Origin: Isoetes taiwanensis
Lineage: Eukaryota > Streptophyta > Lycopodiopsida > Isoetales > Isoetaceae
DNA: 64,000 bases
NCBI GenBank assembly: GCA_021234155.1
Contig: JAJEKV010000033.1
Span: forward strand, 6,380,635-6,444,634
Direction: 5' to 3'
The position numbers and the translations under genes were made by a program. The notes below the pieces were generated by a model. It saw nothing but the letters and a program-made list of their open reading frames with translations. It was not told the DNA's origin and did no database searches. Below are positions 10,521 to 22,629 of this stretch, in pieces. Within the stretch, counting starts at the first letter, position 1. Each line of letters begins with the position of its first letter.

Positions 10521-10945
10521 TGTGAAGAAATCTAGTTATCTAGTTCATGTCATACTATATTATCGAGTTTATGTTTGTTAAAGCATAATGGCCGGGAAAA
10601 AGAAAATCAAAATAGATGAGCAGTGTCATAGGGCCAGGTAGTTTCTACAATTAGAAATAAAGAGCGATAGACAAACAGACGGGTCCAGATTTTGATTGTA
10701 AGTATGAAGAAAACTGAGCTGAGGAGCATGATACTGTTTCCGGATGAAGCTTGGACGCAATGAGTCCGCCGTGAAGTCTTCAAAGAAGTAATGTGTATAC
10801 ATCAAATACTATTCCTGCTTAAAAAGTCTTTGAATGCAATTTCCTCAATAAATCGGCAAGTTAGAAATTTATTTTTCTAAGGGTGTTGTCCATATTTGCC
10901 ATTTATCATTTTGTTATTTTGTTGTTGATAAGAAGAAAATTCACA
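10521..10945 (+). repeat. 3' LTR of the copia element
   Basis: 425-bp partner of 291-720, ending TTCACA and followed by the CATGT target duplication. Confidence 0.93.
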
Positions 10946-11944
10946 CATGTTCTAACCATGGATCTCTAGGTGAGGACATGGGTGAGGACATGTTGACCTC
11001 CCATTATCTTCTGGTTGTCTGGGAGTCTAAATGGATTGGCTCTTAAGCACCTCTAGATTTATGAGACGTATTGTAGGAGAAGATAATGTATTTAAAAGAT
11101 TTTATTAGAGGATTTGAAATTTATGACTACATAGATGTCAGAAAGGGACATCAATAATGTGCTTTTATTTAGTGGTCTAGAAACAAAGCTTTGGAGAGAA
11201 TACATAGTTCGAAGTTGGGCATTGGCGATAATAACTTCAATTTCCTATCTAGACATATAATGAACACAACTTTATATGTCCAGAGAGAATTCGACACTTA
11301 CATCCCCCTTTTCCTGGAAGATCATGTCAAACGTCAACAATAATTGCACCACCAAATGTACGTCACAATAATTTCATTACCAAATGTTTGTCATCCTATT
11401 GGTAGGTTGTCAAGATCCATGCCTAATAAATAAAAATTGCCATCCTTGGTTTTCTTAACCACCTTAGGTGGTTAAAATATGTGGTAAAGTGGTTTGCATG
11501 GTCGACTTGGGACGTATAGTTCTAAAACTAGACATATGGAAGTAGAATGTCCCGCCCACTTTTTGTAATAACCCATTCTCCATCGCAAGAAATCCGCAGG
11601 AAATTGTATGCAAGAGAAACTATCTTCAATTCAGGCCTCACCTCCAATCGAGTAACCCACATGAGCAAAGTTCTCTCTATAATATCAACCCTCAGCAGTT
11701 CATCATAGTTAGAATTTACTTTACACTCTGCAGATTTATGTGACGATTCTAGTACATTTACCTTATATTCTCAAAATATTCTCAAAGATTTACTTGAAAT
11801 TTCTCCTTGGATTGAAGGTAAGCACCGAAACCAGAATGCAACCTAAACAAGCATTCTCCTAGAGAAAAACGTGCCGAAAGTGCATTGACATATGTGAGGG
11901 TGTAGATAAAAGGGAGAGCTGTTTTACAACCAACCATTATTGCA
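10946..11944. other. Intergenic, upstream of the P450 gene
   Basis: No gene or element recognised. This stretch holds the presumed promoter and 5' UTR of the P450. A TATA-like CTATAATATC lies near 11679, but its use cannot be judged. Confidence 0.5.
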
Positions 11945-13933
11945 ATGGGTTGGAAAATTATGTATACTCTTTTAGTTGGCGCTCTCCCAATACTTGTTGT
12001 GCTAGTGTATTTTGCAAAGGCATGGCGGAAAATGCATTCCATGGCCGCCGGAATGGCCAAACAGGGCATCCCTTGCCCTCCTTACAGCCCCTTCTACGGA
12101 CATTCCTCAGAGGTCAAAAATATGGTTACACAGACCATGTCTACAGACATGAGCAGCATCTCCCACAATTTTTTCTATCGGATTTTCCCCTTCCATTCCA
12201 AGTACTCAAAGACCTATGGTAAAAATTCTTTCCTGCTATTGCCAGATTAGGTAAGAATGAGAATTGTTGTTGTATATTCAGGAAAACTATTTCTATACTG
12301 GTGGAATCGACAGCCGATTATTTTTGTGAATGAGCCAAGCATGGTAGCGCAAGTGCTATCAACTAAATTTGGGTTTTTTGGGAAGCTTCCGCATATGGAG
12401 TTTCTATTGGGAAAAGGAGTACTCACGGCTTCTGGCGAGAATTGGGTCAGACAAAGAAGAATTATAAGTGCATCATTTCAGCAAGAGAAGATCAAGGTAA
12501 TTTGAATAGTCAATCATATTCTTCTGCCATGTGCTTATAGAAAATTTGTTTTTGCTGGCTTTACTCTTCTGCTCGTGGGCGTTTCATATTTGTCAGATAT
12601 AATTTTCTCAGGATGAAAGGTTCAAGATCATATACATATATAGTTTCCTTGTTTTTTAAGTTAATGGAAGTTCTGAAAGACTTTCTGTGCCTTGATTGGT
12701 GGTTATTTGACTTGTTTTACCGCTTTGTACCACAGGGTCTGCTTGATATTGTAACATCCTGCAGTAATACTCTGATACAGAAATGGGAAGGGCGGATTGG
12801 AGAGGCTTCCTCTGCAGTGATTGAGGTGCATCAAGAGTTTACAAAGGCAAATGAAGATGTGATACTTAAATGTTTGTTCGGCCCTCAGTCTGAGATGGGC
12901 AAACATTATTTTCAATTGGCAAAGGAGTTGCTCAGTACTCCCAAACACCAGTACTTGATCCCCAGGTAAAACATGAAGAGGAAATGAAGCCAAATAGCTA
13001 TATAGAATCACTTTATGATTCCAGCTGAAAGTTTCTCTGTCTTCATGTCTTTATAGCTTTGTGCCTACAAAAATGAACCAGATATCAAGGCAAATAGACA
13101 GCTGCCTGTTGAAAATAGTTGAGGAATGCAAGAAAAAGGAAGCAAATGGATGCCATGGCAATGAATTTTTAGCCTCCATTTTGAAAGCAGGAGGAGAAGA
13201 GTTTAGCACAAGGGAAGCAATTGAAGAATGCAAATCACTACTAGTTGCTGGCCACGAGACAATAGCACAACATCTAACATGGACAGTTATGCTGCTTGGA
13301 TTACATCAGGATTGGCAAGAAAAGGCCTACCAAGAGGTGAAAAATGTATTCCAAGGAAGAGAAACATCTAGTCAAGAATTACTGCACAAACTCAAAATTG
13401 TAAGGATTTTGTCAGTCAAGTAAAACTCAAACACACCAAGTAAATACACTTATGCTAACCACACTTGGTGGGTTGTTTGGTTCTCTCAGGTAAATATGAT
13501 CATCAATGAGTCATTACGCCTTTACCCCCCTGCGCTTTGCGTGGCAAGGCAAGCTATCGAGGACGTGCAACTGGGTGATGAGAAATCTATATCTATACCC
13601 AAGGGATTTCTTGTAGGGATTAATGTGCTAGAGATTCATCATGATCCAATCAATTGGGGGCCAGATGCGGATGTGTTCAATCCTGAGAGGTTTGCAGGAG
13701 GAGTTTCAAAAGCTTGCAAACACTCATTTGGAGGTTATCTTCCCTTTCTCATGGGCCCTCGTGTTTGTGTTGGACAATCCTTGGCTATTCATGAGGCCAA
13801 GATCTTCCTCTCATCATTATTGCTTAGGTTTAAGTGGCACCTCTCCCCTAACTATAGGCATGCTCCTTCCTATGGCATCACTCTTCATCCCCAACATGGC
13901 ATCCCAATTATCATCACACCAAGGACTTTGTAG
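11945..13933 (+). CDS. Cytochrome P450, CYP72 clan (5 exons, 501 aa)
   Basis: Heme-thiolate monooxygenase anchored in the ER membrane. Exons inferred from GT-AG sites: 11945-12218, 12282-12496, 12736-12965, 13057-13399, 13490-13933. They sum to 1506 nt with compatible phases and no stop. The N-terminus is a hydrophobic anchor (MYTLLVGALPILVVLVYFAK) followed by a proline-rich hinge (GIPCPPYSPFYGH). The C-helix has ENWVRQRR. The I-helix motif is AGHETIA (residues 304-310), ExxR is ESLRLYPP (Glu361/Arg364), PERF is NPERF (419-422), and the heme loop is PFLMGPRVCVG with Cys447. Sequence and intron pattern fit the CYP72 clan, whose members act on hormones and terpenoids; the substrate cannot be told. 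The position after ET in the I-helix is Ile rather than the usual Thr/Ser. Confidence 0.93.
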
Positions 13934-14050
13934 TAGTAATGGTTGTACTAGTTCATTTATAGTCCCATGGCCTATTGGTCTTTGTGGACTTTGTGGTAGT
14001 TTTTGTTGTACTAGCCCATTTATGGTCCTATGGCCTATTGGTCTTTGTGG
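13923..14050 (+). repeat. 63-bp tandem duplication spanning the P450 stop codon
   Basis: Units 13923-13985 and 13986-14048 both start GGACTTTGTRGTAGT and end GGCCTATTGGTCTTTGT, and a third starts GGACGTT. The P450 stop (TAG, 13931) is in unit 1. In unit 2 the corresponding triplet is TGG. The unit is 21 codons long, so it is frame-preserving. Confidence 0.85.
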
Positions 14051-14131
14051 ACGTTAAAGATTTTATCTTATTCTATTTATTTTATATATTCCATACTTTG
14101 TCATTTTCTCATCTCCAAGTTTACATTTGTC

Positions 14132-14292
14132 TCACACACGCCTCCATTACAATTAATAAAAGTTTTACATTCAAATTCATGGCAATCGATACCAACATTG
14201 TTGTCCATCTAAAAAACGTGCGTGTATGTTGTGTATATTGTGGCTTATGTTGTGTATATTGTGGCTTGCCTGTATGTTGTGTATATTGTGGC
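14132..14292. repeat. Dispersed repeat ending in a short minisatellite
   Basis: TTTTACATTCAAATTCAT, ACCAACATTGTT and GTGTATATTGTGGCT recur in the same order at 52596-52722. In this copy the TGTTGTGTATATTGTGGCT unit is repeated three times. Confidence 0.75.
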
Positions 14293-14560
14293 TCGAGTCT
14301 CCTACTTTTCCACTTCAAAATAAATGTAGAATCTTACGACGAAGTTTTTGTGTCTTTGTGACAGCTCATGAAAATGGTTAATCAAGGTATAAACACTCAC
14401 CTTGCCAAGATTTACATTTGCATTTTGTGTAAGTTCATACAACTTGGAAATAACCCAAGTTATATGATTATTCATCTTCATAGAGAGAGAGTTGTAGTGC
14501 TTATATAGAATTTCTAATTTGCTTGTGTTTGGAATGTGTGTGTTTGGAGAAGATTAGTTT

Positions 14561-14563
<3 letters not shown>

Positions 14564-14601
<38 letters not shown>

Positions 14602-15709
14602 AAGGCTAGATAGATTTTTATTTATATAATAAAATTGGTACAAACCTTATTCCAAAATGGCTCCATAAATAGGCCAGATAGGAAGTATTTTAACATGTAG
14701 TGACCCCTTAATGGATCTTATATTGCAATTCTGCAATATAACCCAGATGCGTGAACAGAAAACAGCATAGCTCCAAAAAACCATTCAAAGCCGGAAATCT
14801 TGTGACCAACTGAAGACATGATACCACCTAATGCTCCACCCCGAAGATACAAGTAGATGAAAAAAGTACAAAGAAGCTTCCTTCCGCGCGTTAACTAGGA
14901 CCTGCAGTCCCATATGCATCAAGGTACTACAGGGAGAGCACTACGCTTTTCCAAAAAGTACTAAGTCAAAGCCCTGCCCTTCTTCTCCAATACATATGTC
15001 TCTAAGGCCCTCCCCAAATGGGTGGTCCACATCCTTGCACTTGCTTCCACTCTCTTGCTGAGTTTCTGTCTCCCTTATACAGCTATGACATTAGTTTCCT
15101 TTTCCACTTCTACCATTCCTAGATAAAAAGCTTGTATGTTCAAAGTTGGCCATGTCTTATGCTAGGAGCATATGCATTCTGACCACCGGACTTGTTTTCA
15201 AGTAGTTGTTTTGCATTCATAAGAGCAATGCTCCAATGTCTCATGTATTTGCCAAATAATTTGCATTGAGCCTACCAGAATGCTGCCTACACAAACTTTC
15301 TTATAAAAAGTAGAAGCAATTTAGGTTGGATTCTGTTGACGTGGCGACTTCTTATTGGTTAAAAAAGGAAGAAAACCAGAATATAAAGTAAAGCGGAATG
15401 TCGATTAAAGTGCAATTCAGGAAAAGAAAATAGGCCAAGATGGATGCCATGTAGACATGTGTACCACTCAGAACTGACTTTGCCACAGTTACACGACCAG
15501 CCATAGATAACTTAGCCGTGGACAACCAGAACAAATGCCTTTCCAACCCCTTAATAATGACATCCCACGCATCTCCAGATGAGAGTAGTATACCAACTGG
15601 AATGCCTAGAAGCTTAGTTGCCTTCCCATGAGGAAGAATCTTCCATGGAAATGCAACCACAGAAGACGGCACTGGAGAGTCTAGGGCCCACAGGGTAGTA
15701 CACTTTTGC
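14564..15709 (-). mobile_element. LINE (RVT zinc-finger type), 3' half
   Basis: Starts with a run of about 37 T, the poly(A) tail on the minus strand. The coding part reads (minus) KATKLLGIPVG, then FWLSTAKLSMAGRVTVAKSV, the C-terminal RT/thumb region of plant L1-type LINEs, near 15450-15640. The rest of the RT lies beyond the gypsy insertion at 27671-28150. The gypsy target duplication TTTGC at 15705-15709 and 27671-27675 proves the two parts were contiguous. An internal piece (15175-15433) is repeated at 43367-43652. Confidence 0.85.
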
Positions 15710-17306
15710 TGTGACGCTCCCAGAATATATACGACCCTCGGACGTATACATACGGGGACTTTCCCCTCCCATGGCAATCATCTCACCATGAGCAGGGCCC
15801 TCCGTCTATTTCGGGCCATCTATGAAATGAGGCCCGAAAGAAGGACACGAAGGGGTCATTCGGCCCACGCCTTCAATGGGACTCCTACGTCGCGGAAGCA
15901 TGAATACAAGGGTTAGCACACAGCATGAATATACATAAATAACCACCACGAAGGGTGGCGCATCCATCTAATATACCAACGGCATAGAATATGCATCTAA
16001 TCCTAAGAAAACACCCAGAACCCAGGTTCTACCTCGGCTCAACTCCCGTGAGGATCGACTGACGGCTGGGCCTCAAGAGATCAGCAGACCGAGTCTTGGC
16101 ATGGCGTTGGCTGGCATAGAACATTGGCTAGGGTTGTCCACTCCATCCGCCCCTCCTGTGCACACTTTGCAGATGGGTCAATTCAGGCTATGGCTTCGCT
16201 ATAGCCTTCCGGAGACGCATACTCAGGACATCACCCTCTGAGCCTACTCCAGGTTCATGATGCCTGGTCCGATGAGGCAGGTCGGGGAGGCGTCCCCTTC
16301 CAGAATCACAGTGGTTCCATGGGTGAGCTAGAGAATACGTGCCACATCAGCGACCCCCGCATCCGTACCCGACTTACTCACCCTAAATCTACTCAAAGTG
16401 CAGGGTGCTCCATACGGATCACACCTCTACACCCAGGGAGTGTCAGACCCATACCCGGCCCTCTACGTGACCGGCTATCAGGCCTAGCCCACTGTAGGAG
16501 TCTCAGGAGCCTTGTATGCTCGTGCAAGACCCCACCCCTCATGTCACCTTGTGTTCCTTGTGCGGTGCTAAGCCATACCATAGCATCTAGGACCCGGTGG
16601 GTTCTTGTGCATGTGCCGCAGATTAATAGGACTCTACAGGCTTTCTAGGAGCATACTACAATACACGGCTCAGAGGTCTCTACCCCCCCGTAATCCCCTC
16701 GTTTCTGAGTCGATTAACAAAGAATTAACAATCCATCCTTTCAGAGTAGAAACCAGAATTGAATATAAAGAGAACTTGCTTGTACAATCAAGGGTTAGTT
16801 TCTATGATTGAATCACAAAGAGAACAGAGAAACGGACACAACCAAAGCGTTATCTAGAATCCACATAACCACCTACCTGAATTACCTTTGGACTCGTTTC
16901 CATGGGGCCTCCATCTCCGGGAGTTGAGAATTCAGCTGTTACTTCACAGGGACGACTGTTATGGTGATTCTCTGCAGGTGTATGATGGCGCTCAGCTCCT
17001 GGCCTTCCTTGGTCGATCTTCAGGAGTCAATCCCAGGGATAGGGGTCAAGTTGGCATCCAAACTTGGCAATCCCCATGCTGCCCAATCGATTGGGGCGGT
17101 GGGCCTTCCCAAATGGTAATTAGCCTAATTTCCTAGGTTATAGGTTATTATTATTAATGTGTTAAATTAGCATAGCTAATTTTAATCCTTTTTAAGGTAA
17201 CCCCCTAGGTTGCAATTAAGTTCCCATACCCCCATGGTAGCGTGGTGACGTGGAAATACACGTACAAAGACATGACGTAGACCGTATAACTACATGGAAC
17301 GTCACA
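15710..17306 (-). repeat. 3' LTR of the gypsy element (left copy)
   Basis: 1597 bp, pairing with 26068-27670 (1603 bp). Differences are mainly small indel/substitution clusters. No real ORF. Confidence 0.93.
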
Positions 17307-17320
17307 TTCTCCCCTCCTTA
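17307..17320 (-). promoter_or_regulatory. Polypurine tract of gypsy
   Basis: On the minus strand TAAGGAGGGGAGAA directly precedes the TGTGACG start of the 3' LTR. Confidence 0.85.
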
Positions 17321-17836
17321 AAAAAATAATGCTGTCCTCAGCATTGGGGTTAGTTAATTCAAGACATATATAGGTGAAGTACTCTATTAGAGAATGAAGT
17401 TAAGAATATAACATTAATACGTTGAGATTATAGTAGTTCGGATAGTAATACATTGAAGTTAAAATATCAAATTACAAGCACCAGGGTGCCCGATACAAAC
17501 TTATCATCAAAGGAGTGTAGGACCGAAGTCCGATTTAAAACATTCTGACAACAAAATTCATACATGTAGACAAAACCAATACGGGAAAAATTGGGTCATC
17601 AGCAACCCTCTATACAAGGCAGGTGACGGCTTGTTCATTGGCCTGCACACAACCATATACCCGTAGGTTAATAATATGATTAAGTTGTGGTTGAAGGGAC
17701 CACCCCCTACAAATAAAAGAAAAAGTATCTAGAAGGGAATCTATCATGTGTACGGCTTGCAATTCATTGTGGCATAAGGAATGGTTGAGTTCCCTGTGTA
17801 GCCGGAATGAACGCAGTCTATTTACTAGATGCCTTT
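17321..17836 (-). other. Gypsy 3' untranslated part
   Basis: About 500 bp between the chromodomain ORF and the polypurine tract. No domain recognised. Confidence 0.5.
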
Positions 17837-18187
17837 CTAGCAATTCGCGGTCATGTCAACATCAACAATACACCACGTCCTAGAGAACACGAAGGTGATC
17901 TCATCATCGGTTATTATTATAATATACGATGCATCTACCCCTCTAGAACATGATTCTCGGTAAATCAAGCCTTCAAGCCGCCAGGGAGCGGGGTTGATAG
18001 CATCGTTGATGGTGCGGCCTTGAGATTCCCGCATGAAGTCCGGATAGTGCTTCTCAAGGTCTATCTTCATCACCCAGGTAGCATCCTCAACTGGTAAGTG
18101 CTTCCACTTGACCAAGTATTGTAACATTTGAGTCCTTCTGGTCTGTTTGTAAGCTCGATCAAGAAGAGCTTCAGGCACTATTTCCAT
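17837..18187 (-). CDS. Gypsy chromodomain (C-terminus of integrase)
   Basis: Minus-strand sequence EIVPEALLDRAYKQTRRTQM, then LQYLVKWKHLPVEDATWV and KHYPDF form a chromodomain with the aromatic/hydrophobic core YLVKWK...ATW. In chromoviruses this domain follows the integrase and steers integration toward chromatin with modified histone H3 tails. It is offset in frame from the integrase C-terminus at 18178, so a frameshift separates them in this copy. Confidence 0.85.
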   Translation of the reverse strand: MEIVPEALLDRAYKQTRRTQMLQYLVKWKHLPVEDATWVMKIDLEKHYPDFMRESQGRTINDAINPAPWRLEGLIYRESCSRGVDASYIIIITDDEITFVFSRTWCIVDVDMTANC

Positions 18188-19411
18188 TTGCTCTTGGTCA
18201 TTTCTAGGAGAGTTGGGGTATCCAAAACCTCCTCTGGGTCAGGGGTGTGTTGCTTCAGAAGACTCACGTGAAAGACCTTGTGGATCTTCAAGCGGGGTGG
18301 CAGGTCCAAGCGATATGCTTGTTCTCCGACGCGTTCAGTAATCTTGAACGGCCCAGCCCATCTGGGTGCCAATTTCTTACAGTTACCAATTTTAAGTTTG
18401 GCTTGTTTTACTTTGATCTTAAGCCAAACCGATTCGCCCACCTGGAAGATCCGTGGGGTTCGGTGCTTATCCGCTAGACTCTTCTGACGACTGCGTGCGG
18501 CCAATAAGTAGCCCCGAACTTCCTCCACCAAGGCCTGCATTTCTAAAAGGAGTTGTTGAGAGACCTCCACTTTAGAAACAGGGTTATGCCAACGGTCCGA
18601 GTAAGACATTGATAGCCATAATTTATCATGAAGGGAGACATTTTAGAAGACTCTCGCTTTGTCTTTATATAGGCTTAATTCTACCAAGTAAATATAATCC
18701 GCCCATTGTGACTGTTTACTCCATACATAGCTTCGTAGCATATCTTCGATAATACGATTGACACGTTCTGTTTGACCATCTGTCTGAGGATGGTAGGCTG
18801 TACTCATGGCAAGCTTGGTCTGGATGGTGGCGAAGAAATCCTTCCAGAATGCACTGATAAACTTAGGATCCCTATCTGATACAATTACTCTCGGCATCCC
18901 GTGCAACCTGAAAATTTCCTTTGCAAAGAGCAAGGCGGTGTCGAAGGCGGTGTCCGTGGTGCGACATGGCAGGAAGTGAGCCATCTTTGATAATTTATCG
19001 ACCACGACCATTAAGGCATCATATCCACGGAGAGTGCGTGGAAGGCCCACAATGAAATCCATGGTTATGACTTCCCACTTGGCGTTGGGCACATCCAAAG
19101 GTTGCAACTCCCCGGGAACTCTTAATTGCTCAGCCTTGGTTTTGTCGACAAAACCCGATTAATCGCTTGATGTACCTAGCAATATCCTTCTTCATCGAAG
19201 GCCAGAAATAGCTGGAGCGGATCTTAAAGTAAGTTTTCATAAAACCCGCATGTCCCGCTATAGGGCTGTTGTGCGTGTCATGGAGAATCAGCTTTCGCAC
19301 CCCTGAAGTCGCTGGAATACACAACTTATCTTTGTAATATAATAAATTGCCCTCTTTTTTATATGAACGGAATGCTTCACGTTCTCTATTGGTACGGGCT
19401 TCCTTACCCAA
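18178..19411 (-). pseudogene. Gypsy integrase
   Basis: The H2C2 zinc region is at 19130-19411 (LILHDTHNSPIAGHAGFMKT, YFWPSMKKDI). The core is at 18643-19107 with all three catalytic residues: ITMDFIVGLP, VIVSDRDPKF and ERVNRIIEDML. The C-terminal GPF/Y-like region is at 18178-18609 (LAPRWAGPFKITERVG, KIHKVFHVSLLK). Breaks between the blocks are frameshifts, and about 40 bp after the core are garbled. Closely related to the loose integrase fragment at 44886-45300. Confidence 0.9.
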
Positions 19412-19459
19412 ACTTTCCCAAACATTCTGTAATCCAAAGATCCCGTGGCGTGGTCTGTT

Positions 19460-20070
19460 CTATCCGCCTGTAACTTCGCCGGTGAGTGTGGAAATGGCAT
19501 TACAATGGGTCCGGGTTATGAAGGGATGACGTGACAAAGCATCCGCAACCACATTGTGCTTTCCTGGCTTGTATACAATCTCGAAGTCATATTCCTCGAG
19601 GAATTCCATCCATCTGCGTTGACGGAGATTTAGATTTGGCTGGGTGGATAAATAGCGGAGACTCTGATGATCCGTATCCAGCTGAAATCTTCTACCAAGA
19701 AGGTAGTGTCTCCAAATACGGAGAGCACGAACAACCGCCAAACAACTCGGTCATGGGTAGGGTATCGCTGCTCTGCATCATTCATCTTCTTTGAATCGTA
19801 AGCAACAACTCTCCCCTCCTGCATTAGAACTCCACCAGTAGCTATCTTACTAGCGTCGGTGGCTACTGATTTATCCTTTTCAGGATCAGGCAAGGTAAGG
19901 ACTGGTGCAGATGTTAAGGCATCCTTGAGCTTCTGAAAGCCGACTTGGACTTTTGTTTTCCAATGTTCCATCCAATCCTTTACTTTCTCATGCCTTGTGA
20001 GATTAGTAAGAGGTGCGGCAATTGTGGCAAAATCCTTAACAAATTTGCGATAATATCCTGCGAGTCCCAA
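19460..20070 (-). pseudogene. Gypsy RNase H
   Basis: [20 protein letters not shown] is the RT connection. RNase H follows with [20 protein letters not shown] and [17 protein letters not shown]. After a frameshift come [17 protein letters not shown] and [15 protein letters not shown]. Active-site residues D (ATDAS), E (DAEQRYP), D (TDHQSL) and D (VADALSR) are present. Confidence 0.9.
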
Positions 20071-20128
20071 GAAACTTCGGACCTCTGAAACATTAGCTGG
20101 AATGGGCCAATCCTTTACTGCTTCTATC

Positions 20129-21032
20129 TTAGCTGATTCCTTTTGCTGAGATAATATGCCCCAAATAGTCTACCCTCGGAGTGGCAAACTTGCATTTAGA
20201 GAACTTGGCAAAGAGCTGATGGCGCCTTAGCTTTTGCAAAGCTAATCGAAGATGTTGTTCATGTTGTTGCAAGGTTTTACTATAGATGAGAATGTCATCA
20301 AAGAAAATGACAACAAAGTCATCCAAGTATTGGCGGAAGATGTCATTCATCAACCGCATAAACGTTGCAGGGGCGTTGGTCAATCCAAAAGGCATGACGG
20401 TGAACTCATAATGCCCATATCCGGGTGAAAAGCGGACTTATGGATGTCCTCTTCCTTAATCCTTATCTGATGGTACCCGGAGCTTAAATCAATCTTTGAG
20501 AAATATTTTGCTCCTTGTAACTGGTCCATAAGATCATCTGCCCTAGGCAAAGCATAGCGATTCTTGATGGTATGCTTATTGAGTTGCCTATAATCAATAC
20601 ACATCCTTAAGGAGCCATCTTTCTTCTTGACAAAAAGAATAGGAGCGCCAAATGGTGAAACACTGGGCCGAATAAACCCCAGATTCAGTAACTCTTGTAG
20701 CTGTTTCTTAAGCTCTGTTAACTCCGGAGGACTCATTCGATGCTGGGGCTTTCTTTGGTAGGCTTAGTACCTGGTTCAAGAGTTATCTCACATTCCACCC
20801 CTCTGAAAGGAGGAAGCTTGTGGATCTCATCTGGAAAAAGATCGCTAAATTCTCGAAGAAGGGTAGCAATGTCTGATGGTAAGGCGTCGATTACTTGCTG
20901 CTGTTTGGAGTCTGACTCAATGGAAGCAAGTTTAATGAAGCAAAGGAGTTCATTCCTGCGTATGGCTTTTCCTAGCTGCTTTATTGACATTGACTGCGTA
21001 GCGGAGTGTAATGAATCACCTTTTATCGTCAC
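20129..21032 (-). pseudogene. Gypsy reverse transcriptase
   Basis: The leader ELLCFIKLASIE...LREFSDLFPDE precedes RT motifs [72 protein letters not shown] and the catalytic [14 protein letters not shown]. Two frameshifts (near 20735 and 20390) break the frame. The first removes the stretch before [11 protein letters not shown], the second lies just before [10 protein letters not shown]. Confidence 0.92.
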
Positions 21033-21045
21033 CGTGCTCCATTAG

Positions 21046-21345
21046 CGGCGTTGAAGGTGACCTCCGTTTCTCACGGTCTATGTGGGCCCCGGCAGACGCT
21101 AAAAACTCCATTCCCACAATAAGATCATATTTGCCAATGTCCATTAATTTGGCACCCAAGGCAACTGGTGCACCTGGCAACCGTGCATTTTAAGGTTAAT
21201 GGGCGCCATGAGTGTGTCGATCTTACCGCTAGCTAATGTGGACCGGCTTAGGGTCCGGGATCTCAACGTTTCCACCGCGAAGCACAGGCCATTCTAGGAG
21301 AAGCAAAATTATGCATTACTACCCGTGTCCATCAAAATTATGAAG
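21046..21345 (-). pseudogene. Gypsy aspartic protease
   Basis: FIILMDTGSNA with the catalytic DTG at about 21323-21329. The downstream residues are interrupted by stops and frameshifts before the RT. Identified by motif and position only. Confidence 0.7.
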
Positions 21346-21499
21346 GGCTTACTTGTCTACTTGGCCTATTGTAGAAATAATGTATATGACTTTCGGCGTT
21401 ACTGTTTCTATAGCGGCAAGAATATGAGACGCACCATGAATGTACTTTCGGGGAGCCTCGTCCTCCGCAGCAAGATTGGACTCCAAATCTTCCCAATCC

Positions 21500-22465
21500 A
21501 GTCGGCCATGGCGGTTAGGCGTCAAGGCGTGGCGATCACGGACAATCTCGCATGAAGTGTCCAGGCCTCATGCACCGTAGCATGCCTTATCCGGCGGAGC
21601 TATTCTCCGGCCTCTTTAGGAATGGGTCGTGAAGAGGCCCCGAACTTCCTTACCGGCATTGTTCTGCTTATCTGGCGTGCTAAAGGCGACTTTCTTCTCC
21701 GGGCGGCCGTAAGAATTGTGCTGAGAGGGCCCCGGACTTGGCGAACGGGGTTTGTAAGGTGTGGACGGCCGTGGCTGCGAGTAAGGAGCAGGTCGCGGAT
21801 ACTGGTTCCTTGGCGTGTCTTCCTCAAGACTTAATGCCTTAGCTTCCGCCTCTGCTACTGATTTTGGGTCTATGGCCTTGACCATACGTTTAATGGATGG
21901 GGCCAACCCTTCAATGTAGCCCTCACGCCCTTTTTCATTCATTCATTCTGGTACATACAACCTCAAACGCATGAATTGTCGGTGTAGGGCAGACCGACAT
22001 GCCCTTCTGTTCCAACTTTGTAGAAGGTCTGAATCTGTTGGCATTTGTGCGCACGAGGCACGTAATGCGATTTAAAAGCCTTAGCGAACTTCTTGAACTT
22101 GCATCTGCTCCTGTCCAGGTGCTTAGCTCTGGCGTAACCCTTCCACCAAATACGGGCAGCTCCGGTAAGGTTCGTGGTGGCGACCTTCCCTGTATCTTTC
22201 TCTGTCATTCCATAGGACTTCCCGAATTCCTTCATTTCGTCCAACCAAGATTCCGCATTCAAGCCTCCTCTGGATTTCCCATCAAACTGAGCCAACTTCC
22301 GGTTCTTCCATATACTAGTGATGGCTGTATCAACGGTTTTTCGGTACTCCTTATCCTTACGCCTTGAATGGTCATTGTCTGATAGCGAGGATCCCGAAGA
22401 ACCCGAAGTGGTTGAATGTGAGGAAGCGGCGCTATCCTTAGAGGAACTTCGATGACGCTTAGCAT
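21500..22465 (-). pseudogene. Gypsy gag
   Basis: Retrotransposon gag domain on the minus strand: KLAQFDGKSRGGLNAESWLD, KVATTNLTGAARIWWKGYA and KFAKAFKSHYVPRAHKCQQI. After a frameshift near 21960 comes YIEGLAPSIKRMVKAIDP, then a proline-rich linker and cysteine-containing remnants of a zinc knuckle near 21550-21590. The serine-rich start (near 22400) and KDKEYRKTVDTAI lie upstream. Confidence 0.85.
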
Positions 22466-22629
22466 GAGTCCTCCTTTGTGCAGTACAGGGCTAGCTCTAT
22501 GGGAGGAGATGGCTGTTGTGCAGGTGGACTCAATGGTCGTGGAGGTAATTCCGGTCCGTCCTCCCCGAGTATGTGGCGTGGATTGGTATGCAACACATAA
22601 GCACGTAACTTCGCCGAAGTTGCCTTTTC

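Larger units (their letters stand above)
291..10945 (+). mobile_element. Ty1/copia LTR retrotransposon, interrupted
   Basis: The two LTRs begin TGTGAAGAAA and end TTCACA, and both flanks carry the 5-bp target duplication CATGT (286-290 and 10946-10950). The domain order is gag, protease, integrase, RT, RNase H, which is the Pseudoviridae (copia) order. The element is dead as written: gag and RT each have a frameshift, one in-frame TAG falls at 2089, and a 5.5-kb insertion splits RNase H. Without the insert it would be about 5.1 kb, normal for copia. The LTRs differ by a 4-bp indel and a handful of substitutions, so the insertion is moderately recent. Confidence 0.95.

Noticed and set aside
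16319-17136. Open frames in the gypsy LTRs (also at 26349-27487)
   Set aside because: Located within non-coding LTR sequence and differing between the two LTRs; no domain.
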